A stretch of DNA of 36,810 nt from positions 66,148 through 102,957 of the forward strand of contig PBBA01000007.1 of assembly GCA_002716405.1 (NCBI GenBank), read 5' to 3'. The translations under genes and the position numbers were made by a program. Every line of letters begins with the position of its first letter. The first letter of the stretch is position 1. Under the pieces are notes generated by a model that had not been told where the DNA came from, made no database searches, and worked only from the letters and a program-made list of their open reading frames with translations. Origin of the DNA: Chloroflexota bacterium (lineage in GTDB: Bacteria > Chloroflexota > Dehalococcoidia > UBA2979). This document shows positions 8,278 through 14,987 of this stretch, piece by piece.

Positions 8278-9492
8278 ATGACTATTTCAAGACGACGTTT
8301 TATGCAATTATCTGCTCTGGCTGGTGCTGGAGCAGTCCTTTCACCGCTATTAGCAGGATGTAATTCTTCAGAAGAAACTGCAAGTGAAGGCAGTGCAACT
8401 ACAAATATAAGTGGAAATCTTGAAAAAGATGTACTAAAGGTCGGCTACTTACCTATTACAGACGCAGCACCCTTACTACTTGCACATGGAATGGGCGCAT
8501 ATGAAAAAAATGGTTTGTCTGTAGAAAAACCAACTTTGATGAGAAGTTGGAACACTGTTGCAGAAGCATTCCAATCAAAACAAGTAGATATTGTTCACTT
8601 ATTAATGCCTATGGCAGTCTGGCTCCGTTTTTCAAAAAATTTCCCTTTAAAATTAATAGCGTGGGATCACATGGATGGATCTGCGCTGACAGTAAAAGAT
8701 AATATCAACTCAGTATCTGAATTAGCAGGTACAACAGTAGCAATACCTTATTGGTATTCGATACATAATGTAGTACTCCAAAAATTATTGAGAAAAGAAG
8801 GACTGACTCCCCTAACAATAGGGAATCCTTCGAAATCTGACAGAACTGTTAAACTTATAGTTATGCCCCCTCCTGATATGCCAGTAGCTTTATCAAATAA
8901 TTCTATATCTGGATATATTGTTGCAGATCCGTTCAATGCGGTAGCTGAAGTGAATAATATTGGAAAAGTATTAAGGTTCACCGGAGATGTTTGGTACAAA
9001 CATGCTTGTTGTGTTGCAGTAATGCACGAAGATGACGTAACTAATCGACCTAACTTTACACAAGCAGTAGTTAACTCGATTGCAGAAGCTCAACTCTATG
9101 CAACAAATAATAAAGTTGAGGCTGCAAAGCTTTTGTCTAAAGACGGAGGGAATTATTTACCACAACCCTTAAAGGCAATTGAACATGCAATGACTCATTA
9201 CGACCATAATGAGTATGTCCCCAGCGGTGCAATTACACATCCTGATTGGGATAATGAACGGATCGGATTTCAACCTTTTCCATTTCCTTCATATACTGAA
9301 GAGCTTATCAAAAGCCTGAGGGAAACTGTCGTCGAAGGAGACAACTCCTTTTTAGAAAAATTGGATCCAAAGACAGCACATCAAGATTTAGTAAATGACA
9401 GTTTTGCAAAGGCAGCAATTCAAAAATTAGGTGGCACAGGCAAATTTAATATCCCTGAAGATTACACAAGAACTGAGCTGATCAAAGTATAA
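8278..9492 (+). CDS. ABC importer substrate-binding lipoprotein (NrtA/SsuA-like) with Tat-type signal
   Basis: A 404-aa extracytoplasmic solute-binding protein. The N-terminus has a twin-arginine motif (SRRRFMQ, residues 4-10), a hydrophobic core and a lipobox LLAGC with Cys28, so export by Tat and lipid anchoring are both likely. The mature part begins with the NrtA/SsuA/ThiY-type fold signature (LKVGYLPITDAAPLLLAHGM). The ligand could be a sulfonate, nitrate, a pyrimidine or another small organic molecule; nothing seen decides. AGGAGGG lies about 5 nt before ATG 8278, the strongest ribosome binding site in the operon, which fits the usual excess of binding protein over permease. The stop TAA shares its last A with the permease's ATG. 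Confidence 0.9.
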   Translation: MTISRRRFMQLSALAGAGAVLSPLLAGCNSSEETASEGSATTNISGNLEKDVLKVGYLPITDAAPLLLAHGMGAYEKNGLSVEKPTLMRSWNTVAEAFQSKQVDIVHLLMPMAVWLRFSKNFPLKLIAWDHMDGSALTVKDNINSVSELAGTTVAIPYWYSIHNVVLQKLLRKEGLTPLTIGNPSKSDRTVKLIVMPPPDMPVALSNNSISGYIVADPFNAVAEVNNIGKVLRFTGDVWYKHACCVAVMHEDDVTNRPNFTQAVVNSIAEAQLYATNNKVEAAKLLSKDGGNYLPQPLKAIEHAMTHYDHNEYVPSGAITHPDWDNERIGFQPFPFPSYTEELIKSLRETVVEGDNSFLEKLDPKTAHQDLVNDSFAKAAIQKLGGTGKFNIPEDYTRTELIKV

Positions 9493-10265
9493 TGGGGAAA
9501 TTGCGGGTACTCTCATCAGTCTCGCTTATGCGAACAATTATTTATGGTTTAATTGGGGTAGTTGCGTTTGTTGGTCTTTGGTGGCTAACAATGCTTTTTA
9601 TCGATGAGGCAAACATACTTTCACAGTTTGGTCCTATTGAGGCATTTATCGCACTCGGAGATATATTCACGCAAAAAGAACTTGCAAACCACATATATGC
9701 TAGCCTTAAGCGAATTTTGGTAGGTATGGGTTTCGCAATAATCACAGGAGTTCCTCTAGGATTTCTCATTGGAAGTATAAAAATATTCGAACTAACCAGT
9801 GCAGGGGTGTTTCAATTTATACGAATGATCTCTCCCTTATCATGGACTCCCTTGGCGATAATACTTTTTGGTGTGGGTGACAATCCTGTTTATTTTTTGA
9901 TAGCAATAGGTGCAATATGGCCTATTGCACTTAATACAGCTGATTCCATTGGGCGATTAAATCGAGGTTGGCTCTTAGTCTCCAAAACTTTAGGTGCATC
10001 GCGCTACGAGGAGCTAAAATCTGTCATTTGGCCAGCCACAAAGCCAGGTATACTTTTGGGAATCCGACTTGCAGTAGGTTTAGCTTGGATCATACTAGTT
10101 CCAGCAGAAATGTTGGGGGTAGATTCAGGACTAGGATATTATATATTAGATACACGTGATCGATTCGAATACTCAGAGCTAATAGCTGCAATCATAACAA
10201 TCGGCCTTTTGGGTCTATGTCTAGATATATTAACAAGGGTCATCTTGAAAAACAGTCGAACTTAA
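9492..10265 (+). CDS. ABC importer permease (SsuC/NrtB-like)
   Basis: A 257-aa inner-membrane protein with about six hydrophobic segments, the first at residues 15-36. The cytoplasmic EAA coupling loop that docks with the ATPase is visible: KTLGASRYEELKSVIWPATKPGILLGIRLAVGLAW. The order ATPase, binding protein, permease and the 1-nt overlap with the binding-protein gene (TAATG) indicate one transcription unit and a homodimeric permease. Last gene of the operon; the convergent SDR gene begins 25 nt later. Confidence 0.93.
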   Translation: MGKLRVLSSVSLMRTIIYGLIGVVAFVGLWWLTMLFIDEANILSQFGPIEAFIALGDIFTQKELANHIYASLKRILVGMGFAIITGVPLGFLIGSIKIFELTSAGVFQFIRMISPLSWTPLAIILFGVGDNPVYFLIAIGAIWPIALNTADSIGRLNRGWLLVSKTLGASRYEELKSVIWPATKPGILLGIRLAVGLAWIILVPAEMLGVDSGLGYYILDTRDRFEYSELIAAIITIGLLGLCLDILTRVILKNSRT

Positions 10266-10272
10266 TTAAGAA

Positions 10273-10293
10273 TGAACAATATGAAAATGTTCA
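10273..10293. terminator. Possible weak bidirectional hairpin between convergent genes
   Basis: TGAACA (10273-10278) and TGTTCA (10288-10293) form a perfect 6-bp stem with a 9-nt A-rich loop, between the permease stop and the SDR stop. There is no clear T run on either side, so termination is only a suggestion from position. Confidence 0.25.
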
Positions 10294-11088
10294 GTAGTAT
10301 ATTCCACTTCCTACACCACCTCCGACCGCTATAGCATCACCATTAATGGAGATGGATTTTGGTGATGCAAGAAAAGCTACTACATATGCTACTTCTTCTG
10401 CGGTGATAATTTTCTGTATGGTATTACCTCTACCAAAACTAGCCTCTACCTCTTCGATGGTTTTTCCTTGTTTTTCCGAGATCGATTTTAATAGATCAGG
10501 AACTCTTTCTGTATAAGTTAACCCCGGATGCACAACAGTGACATTAATACCATGTGGGCCTAATTCATGTGCTAAATTTTTTGTCATTGCTGCGACGGAT
10601 ACATTGCGCATGCTGCCAATTGTTGTGCCTACATTTCTAGCCGCTAAGCCAGAAATATTTATGATCCGACCCCATTTACGCTCTTTCATTAATGGTGCTA
10701 CATATTGAATGCATCGTAAATATCCTAAAACTTTAAGATTCATGTCTGCCCAAAAGTCATCAGTGGTAATAGAACTAAAATGAGGTGTTGCACCTCCCCC
10801 AGGTACAGCTGCATTGTTTACTAAAATATCCACACTACCTAATTCATTGTTTGCTTGTGTGACCATTGATGCGATTGAATCTTTGTTGGACATATCAGCC
10901 TGTATGGGAAAAATTTTTTGGCCAGTTTTATCATTGATTTCTGTGGCAGTATTTTGGAGTTGTTCAATATTTCGAGCAATAATCGCTACTTTAACCCCTT
11001 CACTCGCTAGTTGTAAGGCGATTGCTTTCCCAATCCCACGGCTTCCGCCAGTGACGATTGCGGTTTTACTGTTTAATTCTAGATCCAT
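10291..11088 (-). CDS. SDR family protein lacking the usual Tyr-x3-Lys pair
   Basis: A 265-aa Rossmann-fold SDR. The cofactor motif TGGSRGIG is at 13-20, NNAA at 91-94 and the Ser of NISG at 146. Where classical members have Y-x3-K, this one reads GSMRNVSVAAMTK: counting back from the conserved TK, the Tyr position is Gly158 and the Lys position Asn162, and no other Tyr is near. I believe this GSMRN variant recurs in a subfamily, so it is probably not a random mutation. Basic Arg39 suggests NADP(H). AAGAGG precedes ATG 11088. It is the last gene of the selenoprotein operon, 92 nt after the WTDGLP gene. It may use a different catalytic residue or be a binding or regulatory protein. Confidence 0.82.
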   Translation of the reverse strand: MDLELNSKTAIVTGGSRGIGKAIALQLASEGVKVAIIARNIEQLQNTATEINDKTGQKIFPIQADMSNKDSIASMVTQANNELGSVDILVNNAAVPGGGATPHFSSITTDDFWADMNLKVLGYLRCIQYVAPLMKERKWGRIINISGLAARNVGTTIGSMRNVSVAAMTKNLAHELGPHGINVTVVHPGLTYTERVPDLLKSISEKQGKTIEEVEASFGRGNTIQKIITAEEVAYVVAFLASPKSISINGDAIAVGGGVGSGIYY

Positions 11089-11180
11089 TCTGCCTCTTGC
11101 ATTAAGTGATTAGCCAATTCTATCGTTTTTAAATAACCTATAAGATTTCTAAACTAGCCGTAAAACTTCCATAAAATCTA

Positions 11181-12287
11181 TTATTGAACATTTTCGTACA
11201 CAGATTTTATAGCTGATCCATCTGCATTATTAATTCTAGAAGTAACAGTATTAGTCATTCCGTCAGGACCAAATGTTGGAATCCAACAAGAATGTTTTCC
11301 TGCGCCACCAGCAACAACAATGTTTAGTCGCGACCAATGCTCACCAACCATATGTGCTTCAGGAGAATCTACATCAGCTCTCGGTTCAGCCCAATGAGCT
11401 TGCCCTTCAAGCCAGTCTTGAGTCATTTCATTCAAATATAAATGAGAGGCCTCCCAAAGGATTTTTTTAGCATCATCTTTTGAAATACCATCGCGAGCGA
11501 TAGCTTCAGCATGTTCTGGACCGAATACGATAAGCGGTTGACCACCACGGTAAGTCATATTATTACTTCCAGGTTGGCGCATACTAAGGCCAATTGTATT
11601 AAGTAGGCCAGCGCCGGTAACACTCCAATGATCATTCACATTATGCGGGGCCTCTGCAGCCATAACAGTGACAGTACTATCCATGATGTCAAAACCCATT
11701 TCGACATGTAGTGGTTCCCACGGATTCAAATCTTCAGCTTCTGCTGCACAAAAACTAATTTTCGCTGGGGTACCAATAGTTGATCTATCACCTTCACCAG
11801 GTGTGCCGCCTGCAATATTAAGCAATATCAATCTCATCGCCCTACCTATGGTGGCGTTCGCTCTAAAACCTTGCCCAAAAAGGTTGTAACCACTATTGAT
11901 ATTGATTTCTCGCCCAATTGGACCATTAATGAAAACTAAAACTGCACACGAATGGGTAGTCGATTGGATACCATTAAGATTGAATGGTTTTTCTGCAACT
12001 GCTTGAGTTGCGGCTACAATAACAGGAAAATATTCAGGTCGACAACCTGCCATGACTGCATTAATAGCAAGAGCTTCAATGGTAGCTTCTCCATTTCGGG
12101 GAGCTAAAGTGGCAATGACATCATCAGGTTTGAAGTCCACATATCGAAACATTTCATCTACACGTTGACGAGTAGGAGGAATAAATGGAAGCCCGTCTGT
12201 CCATTGTTGTGTTTCGAAAAAATCAATAATAGCCTCTAAAGAATCGTCAATATCCACAATAGGAGGTAAATCTAAATTAACACTCAT
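11181..12287 (-). CDS. Conserved protein of unknown function (WTDGLP protein), beside the UGSC selenoprotein
   Basis: A 368-aa soluble protein with no signal peptide or membrane segment. I cannot assign it to a named enzyme. Visible landmarks are an N-terminal QQWTDGLPFIPPT motif (28-39), TLAPRNGEATIEALAINAVMAGC, a GIQSTTHSCAV motif with His112 and Cys114, SFCAAE with Cys180, and a C-terminal GGAGKHSCWIPTF with Cys334. The four Cys (82, 114, 180, 334) each lie in well-formed, conserved-looking motifs, so they may matter for catalysis or redox exchange. ATG 12287 has AGG 8-9 nt upstream and lies 38 nt after the selenoprotein stop on the same strand, so co-expression is very likely. I infer that it is the functional partner of the UGSC protein; this is not shown by sequence alone. 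Confidence 0.8.
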   Translation of the reverse strand: MSVNLDLPPIVDIDDSLEAIIDFFETQQWTDGLPFIPPTRQRVDEMFRYVDFKPDDVIATLAPRNGEATIEALAINAVMAGCRPEYFPVIVAATQAVAEKPFNLNGIQSTTHSCAVLVFINGPIGREININSGYNLFGQGFRANATIGRAMRLILLNIAGGTPGEGDRSTIGTPAKISFCAAEAEDLNPWEPLHVEMGFDIMDSTVTVMAAEAPHNVNDHWSVTGAGLLNTIGLSMRQPGSNNMTYRGGQPLIVFGPEHAEAIARDGISKDDAKKILWEASHLYLNEMTQDWLEGQAHWAEPRADVDSPEAHMVGEHWSRLNIVVAGGAGKHSCWIPTFGPDGMTNTVTSRINNADGSAIKSVYENVQ

Positions 12288-12325
12288 TAAAAACCTATCT
12301 CAGCTAAAGAATTTTGATCTAAATA

Positions 12326-12847
12326 TTATCCAATAATCATTTCTTTAATAGAATTCGCTGCATCTTGAGCTTTTAGTATAGCTTCATCAGCAGGCATTCC
12401 TCCCAAAGGATGTTGAATCGTTACTATCCGTAAGTCAGGATATCCCATCGCACGAGCCTGAAGTTCGGATAAAGCCTTAAATTCACTAGTTGCTAAAGTA
12501 ACAGTAGGAATACCACGTTTTTCTAAGTCGACTGCAGCGTGGATACTCCACGCAGTGCAAGATCCTCAGTCAGCACTTCCTAAAATAACCCAATCACAAT
12601 TTTCAACCAATTCACTTTCAAGCTCTTTTGGAGTAGGACCGTTTGTAATCTTGCTAGCAACAACTGTTTTAATAACACCATAATCATGTGAAAGTTGGTC
12701 AATAATAGCTTCCATTACCAAGGATGCGTGTTGTTTTTGATTGGCAAGTATACCTGCACGAGATTCTCTTAGTTCAAGTATCTCCGAGTTTGATTCTGTT
12801 TGAACAGGACCATTCTTAGTAGGATTCAATATTTGTATTTTATTCAT
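12326..12847 (-). CDS. UGSC-family selenoprotein with in-frame TGA (Sec) at codon 94
   Basis: Reading from ATG 12847 (GAGGTG 4-5 nt upstream), the frame meets TGA at 12566-12568 and then continues open to TAA at 12326-12328, giving 173 aa. The codons after TGA read Gly-Ser-Cys, so the stop is exactly the U of the U-G-S-C redox motif (GSADUGSCTAWSIH). Both flanks match the UGSC (seleno)protein family: ILNPT near the N-terminus, CDWVILGSAD before the motif, then AAVDLEKRGIPTVTLATSEF, GYPDLRIVTIQHPLGGM and a C-terminal helix. The Sec/Cys pair spaced U-x-x-C resembles a thioredoxin-type redox site; the reaction is unknown. A SECIS-like hairpin follows the TGA. Standard calling would give a 93-aa truncated product. 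It lies between a thioredoxin-reductase-like gene (64 nt upstream) and the WTDGLP gene (38 nt downstream). selA, selB, selC and selD must be elsewhere in the genome. Confidence 0.9.
12533..12568 (-). promoter_or_regulatory. Bacterial SECIS element with the Sec UGA codon
   Basis: Counting from the base after TGA (12566-12568), bases 13-18 (GCGTGG) pair perfectly with bases 24-29 (CCACGC), leaving the loop AGTAT. A lower TGCA/TGCA pairing with a 2-nt bulge extends the stem. The loop starts 19 nt after the UGA, and G is the second loop base. Both fit the published bacterial SECIS pattern (apical loop about 16-37 nt after UGA, G among the first two loop bases). It lies inside coding sequence, as bacterial elements do, and would recruit SelB. 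Confidence 0.8.
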
Positions 12848-12911
12848 TTACACCTCAAATTTATTTATACTTATACGATACTGAAAAATTTAGCATTTAG
12901 CATCTTTCATT

Positions 12912-13820
12912 TTATTTTCGCAAATAATCACGGGCAGAAATTGCAGCGGTAGCACCATCTCCAGCAACAGAAACTAATTGTCTAGATGAATACTGTCGAA
13001 TATCACCTGCAACATATAGGCCTGGTTGAGCAGTACTCATATCAATATTACATTCGACATGCCCTGCCGCATCAATATCAAGCAATCCTTCCAAGATATT
13101 TGAATTCGGAACTAACCCAACGAAAACAAATGCACCAGTTACATCAAGTTTTTTTTCATTGCCATCCACGATAACTGTTATAGATTTCAATTGATCGTCA
13201 CCATGGAGTGCTTGTACTACAGCATTATGTTCAACAGTAACTTTGTCAAAACTCAATAACTTATCACGATTTACAAACGTACCTGTAAAATCTTCATTCT
13301 TGTTAATAACAGTAATAGACCGAACTATATCCGTTAAATGAAGGGCTTCATCTAAAGCTGAGTCACCGGCTCCAATAATTGCGACATCCTCATCACGAAA
13401 AAAATCTCCATCACATGTTGCGCAATTAGATATGCCTTTACCAAAAAATTTATCTTCACCTGGGACATTTAGTTTTGCAAAAGTAGAGCCCAATGCAACA
13501 ATGACCGTTTTCGAAGTTACTGTTTCCATCATTGTTTGTACAGACCAAACATTTTCACTTGTAGTAAGTCTTGAAACTTCACCAAATTGAAATTGCAAAC
13601 CTGCATTCAATGCTTGCTCAGCGGTACTGGAGGCTAGCTCAGTCCCCGTCGTACCGTTAGGGAATCCAGGGAAGTTATCAATTTGACCCACATTATTAAG
13701 CTGTCCACCAGGGCCCATTTGATCGAATAATGTTACGTTCAATCCTTCACGAGTAGCATATAACCCTGCTGTCAATCCGGCCAGACCACCCCCAAGAATA
13801 GCTACATCGAAATCTGTCAT
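12912..13820 (-). CDS. trxB: Thioredoxin reductase-like flavoprotein (TrxB family)
   Basis: A 302-aa low-molecular-weight thioredoxin-reductase-type flavoprotein. The FAD site is GGGLAG (10-15), the active disulfide Cys133-Ala-Thr-Cys136 (NCATCDGDFF), the second dinucleotide site GAGDSALDEA (150-159) and the C-terminal FAD motif YVAGDIR (269-275) with the QLVSVAGDGATAA tail. Classical NADPH-dependent TrxB has an HRRDxFRA-type basic segment after the second site; here it reads VINKNEDFTGTF, with no Arg pair. NADPH use is therefore doubtful; NADH or reduced ferredoxin/flavin are alternatives. The strong GGAAGGT precedes ATG 13820. Its place just before the UGSC selenoprotein suggests it reduces that protein, but it could equally be the cell's general thioredoxin reductase. 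Confidence 0.85.
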   Translation of the reverse strand: MTDFDVAILGGGLAGLTAGLYATREGLNVTLFDQMGPGGQLNNVGQIDNFPGFPNGTTGTELASSTAEQALNAGLQFQFGEVSRLTTSENVWSVQTMMETVTSKTVIVALGSTFAKLNVPGEDKFFGKGISNCATCDGDFFRDEDVAIIGAGDSALDEALHLTDIVRSITVINKNEDFTGTFVNRDKLLSFDKVTVEHNAVVQALHGDDQLKSITVIVDGNEKKLDVTGAFVFVGLVPNSNILEGLLDIDAAGHVECNIDMSTAQPGLYVAGDIRQYSSRQLVSVAGDGATAAISARDYLRK

Positions 13821-13850
13821 TATGTACCTTCCGAAATTTTTCAGCAGTAA

Positions 13851-14939
13851 TTAATTACGTAAACTATAATTTAAACCTAATTCAGAAGCTATCTGTTCAA
13901 ACCATTCAATGACTTCAACATGATAAGGAATACCGGAAATTTTTCTTTCACTCTCTGACTCTGCTTCAAGTAAGCCAGGATAGACAACGCGTTCTTGATC
14001 AGTAGCAGGAGTGGTATCAGCTAACCCTTTAAGAAATACGTCCATATCGTCCTTAAATTTACCAGGATCAACAAAAGCATCAATCTTATAAGCCATTAAA
14101 TGAAACCCTGGTGTTAATGCTATGAATCCAGGCCCGATACCTGTCAAAATACTCCCTAGAATATCTACAACAGATCCTAATCCATACCCTTTATGGGACC
14201 CATTCTCTCGTGTACCGCCTAACGGAAGTAACCAAGGTGGACCAAATTGATCGGGCACATCCATTTCTTCCATAATCGGAATACCATCAGCACCTGCAAC
14301 CCATCCTGGTTCTAATTTTGCTCCAACACGTTTGGCTAAAGTAAATTTATTTCGTGCGATTTGACTAGTACCTACATCGAAAACAAATGGAGGCATTTTA
14401 TTCGCAGGTACTGCCCATGCAATTGGATTTGTTCCTAGACGGGGAATAGCACCAAAGGTAGGAAGTGTGACAGAAGATCCACTCGTAGACATTGCCAGCC
14501 CAATCATGTCATGATCCATAGCTTTCATTGCATGGTAACCAGATGCTCCCATGTGCCCTACATTTGTCACACAGGCTGCACCCAAGCCATATTTTTCGGC
14601 TTTAGCTATTACTTTATCCATCACATCGGGAGCCACATGGACCCCGAGACCACCACCCCCATCAACGACAAGTGTTGTTTCTGTTTCTCTCGTGATTACG
14701 ACTTCTGGAGCAGGCGTTAATCTTCCATCTTGATAACCAGCAACATAATTTCGAAGCATATTAGAAACACCATGAGTCTCAATACCACGCAGATCATTGG
14801 AAATTAAAACATCACTAGCAATAGAAGCTTCTCTTTCAGGAACACCCAGTGCTTGAAAGATACTTTTTGTTGCTGCATTTATTGTCGCTTCAGTAACATA
14901 AATTCGATCTTCTTCTGCGACTTTAAATCGTTCTAGCAT
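13851..14939 (-). CDS. Ldh2-family NAD(P)-dependent malate/L-lactate/ureidoglycolate-type dehydrogenase
   Basis: A 362-aa member of the malate/L-lactate dehydrogenase (Ldh2, PF02615) family, whose fold is unlike the Rossmann LDH/MDH. Diagnostic stretches are SNDLRGIETHGVSNM near residue 50, VDGGGGLGVHVAPDVM, a VTNVGHMGASGYHAMKA substrate/cofactor loop, RLGTNPIAWAVP and the NGSHKGYGLGSVVDIL segment. Members oxidise or reduce 2-hydroxy/2-keto acids in the cytoplasm: malate, sulfolactate, ureidoglycolate, 2,3-diketo-gulonate. The substrate here is not decided. A GGGGGGA run lies 5 nt before ATG 14939. Second gene of the minus-strand operon, 48 nt after the CoA-transferase and 30 nt before the TrxB-like gene. 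Confidence 0.88.
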   Translation of the reverse strand: MLERFKVAEEDRIYVTEATINAATKSIFQALGVPEREASIASDVLISNDLRGIETHGVSNMLRNYVAGYQDGRLTPAPEVVITRETETTLVVDGGGGLGVHVAPDVMDKVIAKAEKYGLGAACVTNVGHMGASGYHAMKAMDHDMIGLAMSTSGSSVTLPTFGAIPRLGTNPIAWAVPANKMPPFVFDVGTSQIARNKFTLAKRVGAKLEPGWVAGADGIPIMEEMDVPDQFGPPWLLPLGGTRENGSHKGYGLGSVVDILGSILTGIGPGFIALTPGFHLMAYKIDAFVDPGKFKDDMDVFLKGLADTTPATDQERVVYPGLLEAESESERKISGIPYHVEVIEWFEQIASELGLNYSLRN

Positions 14940-14987
14940 TCTATCCCCCCCATATTATTTTTCTATATACACATTTTGCATATAACT

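Noticed and set aside
10261-10270. CTTAATTAAG palindrome as a regulatory site
   Set aside because: Short AT-rich palindromes arise often by chance at this base composition and it overlaps the permease stop codon.
12566-12847. Reading 12566-12847 as a complete 93-aa gene, or the region as a frameshifted pseudogene
   Set aside because: The frame goes on in the same phase after one TGA, the TGA falls exactly in the U-G-S-C motif and a SECIS-like hairpin follows, so recoding explains it better than decay.
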